Assembly (NCBI GenBank): GCA_017985675.1
Contig: JAGNXB010000001.1
Coordinates: 186,001-250,000 of the forward strand
Direction of reading: 5' to 3'
DNA length: 64,000 nucleotides
Source of the DNA: Saprospiraceae bacterium
GTDB taxonomy: Bacteria > Bacteroidota > Bacteroidia > Chitinophagales > Saprospiraceae
The first letter of the stretch is position 1. Every line of letters starts with the position of its first letter. The position numbers were made by a program, and so were the translations under genes. Below, in pieces: positions 37,235 to 45,958 of this stretch. The notes below the pieces were generated by a model that was not told the DNA's origin, ran no database searches, and was given only the letters and a program-made list of their open reading frames with translations.

Positions 37235-38422
37235 ATGACAGAAAACAAGGTAATGAACCGGCACGTCCATTTTGTGGATAGCGATTTGGCATTGAAAGGG
37301 TTATGGGATGTCCTGGACAAAGCAGAATGGTTAGGTTTTGATACAGAGTTCATTGGTGAAAACAGAGAAATTCCGCTCTTATGTTTGTTACAAGTAATTA
37401 CCGAAGATGCGATCTGGCTCGTGGATACCATTCATGTGCCTGAGTGGGAACAATTTGGACATTATTTGACCAACCCGGATATCCTAAAACTTACACATGC
37501 CGGCGAAAATGATTACAGGCTAATGTACCAACTACTGGGCGTTTTGCCGCGCAACACCTTTGATCTTCAAGTAGCGGTTGGGTTTACAGGTCTTAGATAC
37601 CCCGCCTCTTTGACCAATATTTTACTGGAGGTATTGGGTATTAGTTCATCCAAAGGCTTTACTGTGGCGGATTGGACCATTAGGCCCTTGCCGGAAAAGA
37701 TGAAACATTATGCCATTGAGGATGTGCGGTACCTGGAACAACTTTACTCGGTAGTTAGCAAAAAGTTGGTAAAGCTTGGCCGATTGGAGTGGGTGAGGGA
37801 TGAGATGAAGCAGTGGGAAGTAGAACGTTATTATCAAAGTGATCCGCTCAAAAAATTACTGCAACAGAAGTCAATCGCGGGTTTTGGCGAGGCAGAAAAA
37901 TTATTCATGATGCGTCTAGCTATTTGGCGGGTCGAAGAAGCAAATCAATCCGGGCGTAAGCCGGATGAAATCCTGAATAATAAACAACTCATGGAAATGG
38001 CAAGAGTCATTCATTCGGGTAGTGAAGGGTTGTTTCGAAGTCGCATCCTGCCAAAAGCATTTATTCGCACCATGAAGGACCAGTTGCTGAATTGGTATGG
38101 AAATCCCCCTACAGCAAATGAACTGGCAACCTTGTATGCTTATGCCCCAAAGGATGTCGTTGAACCGGCAATTGAGTCGCAAACGTTATTGGTTCTTCAG
38201 CTTTTACAAACATATTGTATGGGGGAGGAGATGTCCATTGATCTCCTATTGCCTGCCTCGGAATCTAAAAAGTATCGCATTTTCCCTGATTATAGATATA
38301 CAGGATTATATTCAAGTTGGAGGAGTAATTTCCTTCCTGATGTTTGGAAAGCACTTTTAGAAAACAGAGCCAGCCTGAAAGTGAGTATTCAGCAAAACGG
38401 TATTTTACTTTCTCACGCCTAA
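37235..38422 (+). CDS. rnd: Ribonuclease D-like 3'-5' exonuclease with HRDC domain
   Basis: This 395-aa protein has the DEDDy exonuclease motifs. Exo I is 'WLGFDTEFIGE' (Asp36, Glu38), Exo II 'LTHAGENDYRLM', and Exo III 'YAIEDVRYLEQLY'. The HRDC domain follows ('LFMMRLAIWRVEEANQSGRKP', about 225-300). RNase D trims the 3' ends of stable RNAs, particularly tRNA precursors. It is cytoplasmic. Length is normal. The gene is followed after 5 bases by the ABC ATPase gene in the same direction, so they may share a transcript. Confidence 0.93.
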   Translation: MTENKVMNRHVHFVDSDLALKGLWDVLDKAEWLGFDTEFIGENREIPLLCLLQVITEDAIWLVDTIHVPEWEQFGHYLTNPDILKLTHAGENDYRLMYQLLGVLPRNTFDLQVAVGFTGLRYPASLTNILLEVLGISSSKGFTVADWTIRPLPEKMKHYAIEDVRYLEQLYSVVSKKLVKLGRLEWVRDEMKQWEVERYYQSDPLKKLLQQKSIAGFGEAEKLFMMRLAIWRVEEANQSGRKPDEILNNKQLMEMARVIHSGSEGLFRSRILPKAFIRTMKDQLLNWYGNPPTANELATLYAYAPKDVVEPAIESQTLLVLQLLQTYCMGEEMSIDLLLPASESKKYRIFPDYRYTGLYSSWRSNFLPDVWKALLENRASLKVSIQQNGILLSHA

Positions 38423-38427
38423 ACCTT

Positions 38428-39939
38428 ATGGAACCGCTGTTAGAAATATCAGGGCTCTCCGTTAAGCTCCATAATTCAGGGCATTGTTTCGCTGTACTCT
38501 CTGATATCCATTTAAGTATATATCCAGGACAGGTTACGGCATTGTTGGGAGCTTCAGGTTCAGGAAAATCCACTTTGGCGGCTTTGATTACAGGCGCCTA
38601 TCCCAAGGATTTATATTCCGTGGAAGCGGGTAACATATGGTGGAAGGCGGATGGCCAGTGTATGGATTTACTAACCCTCCCTGTACAAGCGCGAATGGCG
38701 TTGTTGGGAAATAAAATTACCCAAATCTATCAAGAGCCGGATGCGGCGCTGAATCCTGTTTTGACGATAGGCAGCCAACTTGCTGAAATGGCAACGCATG
38801 CAGATCAAATACAAAATATAAAAGCATTATTAAACCGATTAGGGGTCGATCCAGCGGTATATTGGAATCGCTATCCCTGGCAACTTTCTGGAGGCCAGCA
38901 ACAAAGAGTGTTGCTTGCATTAGCCTTATTTCCCGAGCCACAAGTCATCATAGCTGATGAGCCTACAGCAGCCTTGGATCGCGCACACCAACAAGAATTC
39001 ATAAACTTATTGAAAGAATGTCTGGTCAATAGGTCAAAGCCGGGTATACTTTTCATTACACATGATGAACAACAAGCTTTGCAACTTGCGGATCAAGTAG
39101 TTGTCCTGGAAGAGGGGCGGATTGATCAATCAGGTCTGCCTGACACCATTTTATCACAGCGACTGCATTCTACCATAAAATATGGTGGTAGGTTTTCAGA
39201 TGAATCCCCGTTGAACGACCACTCAAGAAGTCCTATTTTGCAGGTAGAGCATTTAAGTGGAGGGTATCAGCCTTTAAAAAAAGTAATTCATGGAATTGAT
39301 TTTAATGTTTGCCCGGGTGAAATAATGGGTATTGCCGGTGCTTCCGGATCCGGGAAATCCAGTATCTTAAGAGCGATTCTTGGGTTGCTACCCTGGCAAG
39401 AAGGTACTATTAGATCAAGGGGATTAGTATTAGACGAGGAACGAAAACGCATGTTGTGTAAATTAATCTATCAGGATCCAGGGCGTTCCCTAAATCCGGT
39501 CATGACTATTGGAGCAGCTTTTGATGAATTGAGTGCTCCCCATGAGACCAAAGGCATGGATCGAATACTTCAGGTGCTTGAAAAAGTCCAGCTTGATCAA
39601 AGTATCCTGGGCAAGCTGCCTCATATGTTTTCCGGAGGACAAAAACAGCGTATTGCCATTGCAAAAGCATTGTATAGTAACCCAGCGGTCTTACTTTGTG
39701 ATGAACCGTTTTCAAGTCTTGACGCAGAATTACGGGGTGAATTATTGGCATTGTTGAAGGATATCGTTAGGAATGAAGGCATCGCAGTGATTTTGGTTGC
39801 GCATGATTTGCCCTTATTATTCGATGTTTGCGATAGGATAGGTCTCATACACAAAGGAGGAATGATAGCTTTTGATCGGCCGAATGCGCTTATGATATCA
39901 GAAGACCCCGAAGTCCTAAAATTCATTCACGAAGGATAA
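38428..39939 (+). CDS. Dual-ATPase ABC protein (oligopeptide-type), orphan
   Basis: This 503-aa protein carries two complete nucleotide-binding domains of the DppD/DppF or GsiA type. The first has Walker A 'GASGSGKSTLAAL', signature 'LSGGQQQR' and Walker B 'VIIADEPTAALD'. The second has 'GASGSGKSSILRA', 'FSGGQKQR' and 'VLLCDEPFSSLD'. The ATG at 38428 is used; a longer frame from 38344 overlaps rnd. Such fused ATPases normally power peptide, nickel or glutathione importers (or YejF), together with two permeases and a binding protein. None is in the window, so the partners must be elsewhere. Substrate unknown. Confidence 0.9.
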   Translation: MEPLLEISGLSVKLHNSGHCFAVLSDIHLSIYPGQVTALLGASGSGKSTLAALITGAYPKDLYSVEAGNIWWKADGQCMDLLTLPVQARMALLGNKITQIYQEPDAALNPVLTIGSQLAEMATHADQIQNIKALLNRLGVDPAVYWNRYPWQLSGGQQQRVLLALALFPEPQVIIADEPTAALDRAHQQEFINLLKECLVNRSKPGILFITHDEQQALQLADQVVVLEEGRIDQSGLPDTILSQRLHSTIKYGGRFSDESPLNDHSRSPILQVEHLSGGYQPLKKVIHGIDFNVCPGEIMGIAGASGSGKSSILRAILGLLPWQEGTIRSRGLVLDEERKRMLCKLIYQDPGRSLNPVMTIGAAFDELSAPHETKGMDRILQVLEKVQLDQSILGKLPHMFSGGQKQRIAIAKALYSNPAVLLCDEPFSSLDAELRGELLALLKDIVRNEGIAVILVAHDLPLLFDVCDRIGLIHKGGMIAFDRPNALMISEDPEVLKFIHEG

Positions 39940-40017
39940 TTTATTTATGGCGGACAACTTTTAGTCGGGCAATTCCGTTCATTGGTCGATACTAACGAAT
40001 GATTCTCTGGTTTTTAT

Positions 40018-40025
40018 TATTTTTG
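40018..40025 (+). promoter_or_regulatory. Possible -7 element
   Basis: TATTTTTG matches TAnnTTTG exactly and lies 4 bases before the ATG of the 76-aa gene. The position would leave almost no leader. The surrounding T-run weakens the call. Confidence 0.3.
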
Positions 40026-40029
40026 CATC

Positions 40030-40260
40030 ATGACTAACCACACTAAAAAAGCGCAGTTTTTCTGGGTTCTTCTGGTCGCAGGATGTGGCGTCAGTATTTG
40101 GATGTACTCCATCAACTTCAACAAGTCATTATTGGAAGTCAAACAAATGACGGTAGTCGAAAAGGTTAACGAAGAACAATCCAGAAGCCTTAGCATGGAA
40201 GGTATTGTCATTTCTCTGGCCAAGGCGGTAATGCATGCTATGTTACCTAACAGAGGTTGA
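40030..40260 (+). CDS. Small single-pass membrane protein, unknown
   Basis: This 76-aa protein has a single membrane segment (about 10-28, 'FFWVLLVAGCGVSIWMY'), a short charged middle ('KQMTVVEKVNEEQSR') and a C-terminal amphipathic stretch. No family is recognised. A plausible start and a promoter-like TATTTTTG just upstream support it weakly. It converges on the MBL hydrolase gene with a 5-base gap. It could be spurious, but the membrane segment and the absence of a better frame on either strand argue for a gene. Confidence 0.5.
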   Translation: MTNHTKKAQFFWVLLVAGCGVSIWMYSINFNKSLLEVKQMTVVEKVNEEQSRSLSMEGIVISLAKAVMHAMLPNRG

Positions 40261-40265
40261 TCCCT

Positions 40266-41168
40266 TTATTTTGATTCTTTTTTCATTTTTTGCAGGTATC
40301 TGGTTATACCTACTACACTCATCCAAGGCGGATTGGCTTTATCATATTGGTCTCTATGGATGCTATCCATACCTTTTTCGTAGAAGTCTTGATGGATATA
40401 GGTTATAAATTGGTCCGTGAGTGTAGGTAAATCAACTTGGACTTCCTGCCGTGTAAAAAAGTTTACCCATTGCTCTAGTGCAGCTTCCAACATTTGAAGG
40501 TGGTTCCTTTTATTTTTTACTGGTCCGAAATGGGTCAGGACTAACTCCTCAACGGGTAGTTCCCGCATTAATTGAATAGTGTGTTTCCAGGATTCAAGAT
40601 CAAATTCAGGAGGTGGGCATGGAGGGGAAACCAACCCATCACCAATACATATGCCTGCAACGTCGCCTGTAAATAAAACCTCATCTAATTGCCAGGCAAT
40701 ATGATGAATGGCATGGCCAGGTGTGTGGTGAGCGACAAAGGTTTTCTCGCCAATGGATATTACTTGTTGATGAAAGACTGAATTTAACTGTTTGAGAGGA
40801 ATTGCTTTCATTTCGCCCCACAATTTATCCATTTGTTCCAGATAAATCCTTTTTGCGGAGGCTATAAGTCGGGAAGGATCATGTAAATGGTCCACGCCGG
40901 CAGGGTGCACATGGATTGTGGCGCCGTGTTCGGCCAATGCCCAGGCAGCTCCTGCATGATCCAAATGGATATGCGTGAGGAGCACATGCTGAATATCCTT
41001 TAGTTTGATACCTAAATGATCGAGGCTGCGTGTTAAAGTAGGCCAGCAAGAATGGGGTCCGGATTCAACCAAAACATAGCCAGCTGTTGTTTCAAGGAGA
41101 AATGCAGCTATGACCTCTGGTAAGCCTTGAAAGCCTAAATCTATGATATGATAGGGTTTTCTGCTCAT
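40266..41168 (-). CDS. MBL-fold metallo-hydrolase
   Basis: This 300-aa protein has the zinc-binding 'THIHLDHAG' (HxHxDH) near residue 65, a further His in 'HHTPGHAIHH', an Asp in 'FTGDVAG' and a His in 'LTHFGPV', which is the full metallo-beta-lactamase ligand set. Family members include glyoxalase II, lactonases, and RNA and flavin hydrolases. Substrate specificity cannot be read from this sequence. No signal peptide is seen, so it is probably cytoplasmic. It is downstream of fmt with only 2 bases between, in one minus-strand operon. Confidence 0.88.
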   Translation of the reverse strand: MSRKPYHIIDLGFQGLPEVIAAFLLETTAGYVLVESGPHSCWPTLTRSLDHLGIKLKDIQHVLLTHIHLDHAGAAWALAEHGATIHVHPAGVDHLHDPSRLIASAKRIYLEQMDKLWGEMKAIPLKQLNSVFHQQVISIGEKTFVAHHTPGHAIHHIAWQLDEVLFTGDVAGICIGDGLVSPPCPPPEFDLESWKHTIQLMRELPVEELVLTHFGPVKNKRNHLQMLEAALEQWVNFFTRQEVQVDLPTLTDQFITYIHQDFYEKGMDSIHRDQYDKANPPWMSVVGITRYLQKMKKESK

Positions 41169-41170
41169 GT

Positions 41171-42139
41171 TTAATTGTTGAGTAATCTTTCGGCCTGGTT
41201 TAGGGGCTCATCTACGCATCCAATTAGGCCTTCACCCCAACTAACGCCATTCAAAAAGTCAACAACTGCCATTCGGTTTCGGCCCTCTGGTTGGATTTCC
41301 AGTAATTCGATCCATCCGTCGGCACAGGCGATTTTAAGAAAACGAGGTCCTGACCAGAGGGTGCCAGGGGCGGCACTATGCTGCTCAGATAATGGCCTTA
41401 ACTTAAAAACCTTGTACTTTTTTCCGAGGAAAACAAACCATGCAGCAGGGTAGGGGCTCATTCCTCTCACCCAGTTGAACAACTTCAATGCCGACCAGTT
41501 GAAATCGAGGACTGCCGTTTCTGGATAAATTTTGGGAGCATGCGAAGCGAATTCATCAGATTGTCTGCGTTTTAAGACAGATCCTTCTTCGATCCAATGC
41601 ATTGCCCTAACCAATGCGCGAGCACCAATGTACATCATGCGGTCATGGACAGAACCAGTCTCTTCTTCAGCACCTATTGGGATATGTTCCTGATGAATGA
41701 TATCTCCTGTATCGATATCTTGTTTAAGAAAAAATATTGTTACACCAGTCTCTATCTCACCATTCAACACGGCCCAATGTATTGGAGCAGCTCCACGATA
41801 ATACGGGAGAAGACTGCCATGTAAGTTAATGGTACCAAGAGACGGGATAGACCATACCGCCTCCGGCAACATTCTAAATGCTACGACTACAAACAAATCA
41901 GCATGATAATTCTGTAACGATGCAATAAATGAAGCATCACGCAATTTTTCAGGTTGTAATAAAGGGATGGCCCTATCCATTGCGAATTTTGAAACAGCAC
42001 TAATGATAGGTGCTTTACGGCCCCGACCGCCAGTTTTGTTACTTGCAGAAACTACTGCTACGACCTCATGACCTTCATTTAGTAGTCTCTCTAATGAAGC
42101 AACAGCAAATTCGGGTGTTCCCATGAAAACAATGCGCAT
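41171..42139 (-). CDS. fmt: Methionyl-tRNA formyltransferase
   Basis: This 322-aa enzyme formylates initiator Met-tRNA using 10-formyl-THF. It shows 'MRIVFMGTPEFAVASLERL', the catalytic 'NLHGSLLPYYRGAAPIHWAV' with the SLLPxYRG signature and Asn, and 'DTGDIIHQEHIPI'. A C-terminal OB-like domain has 'GMSPYPAAW'. Length is normal. It forms an operon with the MBL hydrolase downstream. A TAnnTTTG-type element lies at 42181-42188 upstream. Confidence 0.97.
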   Translation of the reverse strand: MRIVFMGTPEFAVASLERLLNEGHEVVAVVSASNKTGGRGRKAPIISAVSKFAMDRAIPLLQPEKLRDASFIASLQNYHADLFVVVAFRMLPEAVWSIPSLGTINLHGSLLPYYRGAAPIHWAVLNGEIETGVTIFFLKQDIDTGDIIHQEHIPIGAEEETGSVHDRMMYIGARALVRAMHWIEEGSVLKRRQSDEFASHAPKIYPETAVLDFNWSALKLFNWVRGMSPYPAAWFVFLGKKYKVFKLRPLSEQHSAAPGTLWSGPRFLKIACADGWIELLEIQPEGRNRMAVVDFLNGVSWGEGLIGCVDEPLNQAERLLNN

Positions 42140-42180
42140 CTTCAGCTGATTATTCGGTTAGAAACATTTTGGTACTTTTA

Positions 42181-42188
42181 CAAAGGTA
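42181..42188 (-). promoter_or_regulatory. Possible -7 element upstream of fmt
   Basis: TACCTTTG on the minus strand is an exact TAnnTTTG match, ending about 41 bases before the fmt start. No clear -33 element is seen. Confidence 0.35.
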
Positions 42189-42344
42189 AGCGTGTTAATT
42201 TGGATTCACTTTTATGTGACCACGATGTGCAAGTCCCAGTTCGATTAGCTTGAAATGGACTGTGTTTTAGATAACAAAGAAGGGTCACTATGAAGCAGTT
42301 AGGGAACAGGCGTATTTATCCGTTTGGAAGTAATAAAAGTAAAC

Positions 42345-42662
42345 ATGGAAGCTAAAATTTTTCTGGAAAACCTACGAGATCGGGTCCAGCCTGAATCTAT
42401 TGTTGGTGAAGATTCCAAAATCGCCTTTGATCTGGCAGGGGAGAGAGGTGGCCAGTATACATTGATCATTCGAGAGACTCGGATTTGGATTGAAGATGGT
42501 CTGCACGATGATGCCCCATGCGGATTAAAATCGGAATACGACACCTTTCTCCGTATTGTGAATAAGGAGGAAAATGTAATGATGGCTCTGATGATGGGCA
42601 GACTCCGGATTAAAAATCAGGGTGAAATGATCAAATACGCAAGGATTTTGGGTTTTATGTAA
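42345..42662 (+). CDS. SCP2-like small protein
   Basis: This 105-aa protein starts at ATG 42345; a TTG seven codons earlier is a weaker alternative. 'ESIVGEDSKIAFDLAGERGG' followed by strands, then 'LKSEYDTFLRIV' and 'MALMMGRLRIKNQGEMIK' fit the sterol-carrier-protein-2 (SCP2) fold, a small hydrophobic-ligand-binding domain. It is cytoplasmic with no signal. Ligand and role are unknown. It stands 65 bases before the C39-peptidase gene on the same strand, so a functional link is possible but not shown. Confidence 0.75.
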   Translation: MEAKIFLENLRDRVQPESIVGEDSKIAFDLAGERGGQYTLIIRETRIWIEDGLHDDAPCGLKSEYDTFLRIVNKEENVMMALMMGRLRIKNQGEMIKYARILGFM

Positions 42663-42727
42663 AGTTGCTCAAAAGCGGTATGGTTTTAGTCGCCAGTAAT
42701 ATCTGGAAGGAATAATTTCCGTTAGAT

Positions 42728-44689
42728 TTGGCTGCTTTTCCATTTTATCCTCAACAGGATCCCGATGATTGTGGGGTCATGGTGCTGCAAATGCTTTGCA
42801 GTTACTATGGCTTGGATATAGGCGATGGTAGCTTGCGGCAATTAATCAATGTTCCGTATGGTGAAATCAGCCTACTCAGTCTCAGTAAGGCTGCTGAAGC
42901 GCTCGGATTTGAAACAGTACCATTTTATATCAGCCTGGAGGAGCTCGGCCAGAAAGTTCGTCTGCCCGCTATAGTACACATACAAGGCAATCACTATGCT
43001 ATCCTGTATAAATGGAACGAAAAGTATGTTTGGCTTGCAGATCCTGCAAGAGGCAAATACAGACTAACTCAGGAGGAATTTCGAGTACTTTGGTTAGTCA
43101 ACAACCGGGGTGTTGTACTTCAGTTGAGTCTTCCACAAAGCCATTCGATCAAGTTGCCTGAGGAGATTGTTAATGAGACTTTCTCACCCCAATTTCTATG
43201 GCGGCCACAGCTAACTGTTTCCTCTTTTTTTCAAATTGGATTCACGCTAGTGGCCTTGTTTTTACTACTTCAATGGTTAGGCGTATTATTCAATGCCATA
43301 GCTACGCAACAAACCGGGATAGCCTTTCCCATTGTTATGGGGATTTCCTTTTTATTATTAGGGGCAATTTACCTATTGGAACGATATGGTAATTTATGGG
43401 CAGAAGCAGAAACATGTCGTTTGCTACCCCACCAAAACCAAAGGAACATTACCATTTTTCCTGAAAGTCTGGAGGAAAGGCTCTCAAGGATCAAAATTGA
43501 ACAAGTTTACAAACTTAGGATTACTGCTATGTGTCAATCTCTGCTAAAAATGCCAGTAATCATGGGGGTTATCGGCTATCTGGCTTGGCAGGCTTTTCCT
43601 ATTGCGACAGGATTATTGGTCTTAACCATTTGTCACATAGGTTATTTAATTGGGACGGAAAAGGCCTGGCTAGGCAATTGGTATATACGATTTACAGGTT
43701 TAGTTTTTACTAGTCCAGCTATTGATAATCCTTTAAGAGACCATTCGATGACGATGGATACTCAAATCAATGCTTTAAATAAAAAATCTCTTTATCCCGA
43801 GGGAGGAATTTTGTTTTTGGGGTTTATTACGGCAGCATGTCTAATCGTTTATGCTTGGGTTGAAAAAGTAGATGCGGCCACATTTTTGGTTTTACTAGTC
43901 GCAGCATCATGCTGGCTAAGAGCTCTCAGCGTTGTAGCGAGCGGTGTAAGAGCGTGGCATCTACGGTATTTTGGTGTAATTGAAAATGAAAACCATAAAA
44001 AAGTTGAAGAGATCAACATACCTACGCGATCAGGAAATATTCAGTACAACCTGAACATTGGACATGGGGAATGGAGAGAACTATTAATCCCATCAGGAAA
44101 ATCAACATTTATTTTAGGCAAGCCAAGCCATTTTAGATCTAAGGTTCTGGAATGGCTATTAGCTATGGAAATTGATGAAGGAGGTCGACTTTTAGTTGGA
44201 GATATAGAAATCGGTAAACAACAAAGGTTGTCTTTATGGAAAAAAATATTAGGACTATGGGGCGAGAAGGCCTTTGGGAAGCACATGAAGGATGCCAAAA
44301 TGACCTATCCAGACACCACCTTCAGCCAAGAATGGTTCGGTATATTTAGAAAAGACAACGAAATAGACGAGTATGTAGGCAAACATGTTGAGGGAAATTA
44401 TGATATGGACGGCCCCGATCAAAAAAATTGGCAGATCCTACTTACTCAATGCATACAAGCTGATCCAGATATTTTTGTTCTGAACAAGCCGTTTGATGAT
44501 ATGGAACCATTCACCAGATTTATACTCTTAGAAAATATTGTAACCGAACGAAAAGGTAAAACAACGATCATTGCAACTGCTGGAAATGAATCTGCAATGG
44601 TCGCAGATTGGATTATCTATATCCAGGGTGATATCATTTTGGACCAGGGTACCCCTTCAGAAGTGATTCAACGTCAGGGGTTATTTTAG
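42728..44689 (+). CDS. C39-peptidase / ABC-exporter-like protein with degenerate ATPase domain
   Basis: This 653-aa protein starts at a TTG. The only in-frame ATG candidates lie after the catalytic Cys, and a stop sits five codons upstream; the resulting N-terminus 'MAAFPFYPQ' matches family length. The peptidase domain (about 1-150) keeps Gln9, Cys15, His89 and Asp105 in C39 spacing ('PQQDPDDCG', 'IQGNHYAILY', 'WLADPARGK'). Hydrophobic segments at about 165-220, 270-310 and 355-405 suggest the ABC exporter membrane domain. The C-terminal domain looks like an NBD but Walker A reads 'GKPSHFRSK', there is no LSGGQ, the Walker B end is 'VLNKPFDD' (no Glu), and the H-loop is 'IIATAG'. It is therefore unlikely to hydrolyse ATP. 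It may be a membrane peptidase or a pseudo-exporter. Confidence 0.8.
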   Translation: MAAFPFYPQQDPDDCGVMVLQMLCSYYGLDIGDGSLRQLINVPYGEISLLSLSKAAEALGFETVPFYISLEELGQKVRLPAIVHIQGNHYAILYKWNEKYVWLADPARGKYRLTQEEFRVLWLVNNRGVVLQLSLPQSHSIKLPEEIVNETFSPQFLWRPQLTVSSFFQIGFTLVALFLLLQWLGVLFNAIATQQTGIAFPIVMGISFLLLGAIYLLERYGNLWAEAETCRLLPHQNQRNITIFPESLEERLSRIKIEQVYKLRITAMCQSLLKMPVIMGVIGYLAWQAFPIATGLLVLTICHIGYLIGTEKAWLGNWYIRFTGLVFTSPAIDNPLRDHSMTMDTQINALNKKSLYPEGGILFLGFITAACLIVYAWVEKVDAATFLVLLVAASCWLRALSVVASGVRAWHLRYFGVIENENHKKVEEINIPTRSGNIQYNLNIGHGEWRELLIPSGKSTFILGKPSHFRSKVLEWLLAMEIDEGGRLLVGDIEIGKQQRLSLWKKILGLWGEKAFGKHMKDAKMTYPDTTFSQEWFGIFRKDNEIDEYVGKHVEGNYDMDGPDQKNWQILLTQCIQADPDIFVLNKPFDDMEPFTRFILLENIVTERKGKTTIIATAGNESAMVADWIIYIQGDIILDQGTPSEVIQRQGLF

Positions 44690-44762
44690 CATATGATGAT
44701 TGTGTTTGGATTATCTATAGAGGCCGTAGATAAGAACTTATTAAACAAATGAGAACCATGTT

Positions 44763-45827
44763 ATGATTCCATATGAGACGGATAAGGTTAAAACAAATGA
44801 AAGGGGCTTGGTTCATTTTCCTATTATTGTCCTCGCCTGCCTTTTAGGTGTTTTGGTAATGGCATCATTCGCCCATTCTGGTGAAAAGGGAATAACTGGA
44901 ATGTTAACCAAAGACTCAACAAGTATGGTAATTATACCTGTTGGTTATTATCCTTTGATACCCAACGGGGCTTTGGTAAAAGAAGCAGATTTGATTGGCT
45001 CTCATTTGTCGGCTGGAGAGCGCGAAGCGATCATTTTGATTAAACGTTTACTTATACTAAAGGAATATAAATTGTTGTCAGATAGCTTGTTAGTGATAGA
45101 AAGTCAATTGCACTATCCGAAATGGATGAATGAATTAAGGAGCCGAATAAATCGGGTTGCCAGGCCAGGTAAGTTTCGCACAGTCAGTGCGACAAAAACC
45201 CAATTTTACTTAAAAAAGTTACAACATAAGATTGATTCGTTGCAGGTGGATTTGTTTCAAGCGCAACAGGCATGGCAATCAAAAACAGGGGATCCAGATC
45301 AACAACATCGCCTTGAGCTAATCCATTCCTTGGAAAAGGGACTAAACAAGGCCAGAAAAGATATGGTCAGACAAATCAGCCAAACGGATATGCCGAAGGG
45401 TAAGCAGCAAGGAACAGCACAACGGCAAGTAGAAGTTGAGCCATTTATTATGCTGATGGATAGTATCCTGGACGGTACACCAGTCTTAAGCAAAAAGTCC
45501 GGCTATATTTATTTTCCAACGAGCATTGCTGAGGGGAAATTGAACGTCTATGAAATCTTAAATCAAAAAGATGTTTGCAAATGGCGATTTACCCCTTTCG
45601 ACAAGGACATGTCCCCCTTGGACGCATATACTCAAATCGAATTACACGACAAGGAAACCAATCAAATGATAGTCGGGGAGGTGCTTTCCAAATCTGAAAG
45701 CAGTCTGCATATTCTGCTTCCCATTTCAATTGTACACAATGACAAAACACATTGGACTATCTTGCCGGCAGGGTCACAAGCCACAAAAAACCTGCTGAAG
45801 CAAATGCTTGTATGGCACTGTGATTAA
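44763..45827 (+). CDS. Adaptor-like single-pass membrane protein (possible degenerate HlyD-type)
   Basis: This 354-aa protein has one N-terminal membrane segment (about 20-38, 'FPIIVLACLLGVLVMASF') and a long predicted coiled coil (about 150-215, 'YLKKLQHKIDSLQVDLFQAQ'). 'YPLIPNGALVKEADLIG' and, after the coil, 'LSKKSGYIYFPTSIAEG' resemble the two halves of a lipoyl-type domain interrupted by a helical hairpin. This order (membrane anchor, half-motif, coiled coil, half-motif, beta domain) is that of HlyD-type membrane fusion proteins. Motifs are weak, so this is inference. It follows the C39/ABC-like gene by 73 bases, as adaptors of peptidase-containing exporters do. Confidence 0.55.
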   Translation: MIPYETDKVKTNERGLVHFPIIVLACLLGVLVMASFAHSGEKGITGMLTKDSTSMVIIPVGYYPLIPNGALVKEADLIGSHLSAGEREAIILIKRLLILKEYKLLSDSLLVIESQLHYPKWMNELRSRINRVARPGKFRTVSATKTQFYLKKLQHKIDSLQVDLFQAQQAWQSKTGDPDQQHRLELIHSLEKGLNKARKDMVRQISQTDMPKGKQQGTAQRQVEVEPFIMLMDSILDGTPVLSKKSGYIYFPTSIAEGKLNVYEILNQKDVCKWRFTPFDKDMSPLDAYTQIELHDKETNQMIVGEVLSKSESSLHILLPISIVHNDKTHWTILPAGSQATKNLLKQMLVWHCD

Positions 45828-45958
45828 TGTCTAGCGGATTGTAGCTCCATTAGATTAAAGCAAATTGATCTTGTTTTTGTGAAATCTAAAGTACCTTGCA
45901 GCGGTCTGTTTCGCTATGAGTGAACTATGAATATTTTAACAACCCAATTTGATTTCTA

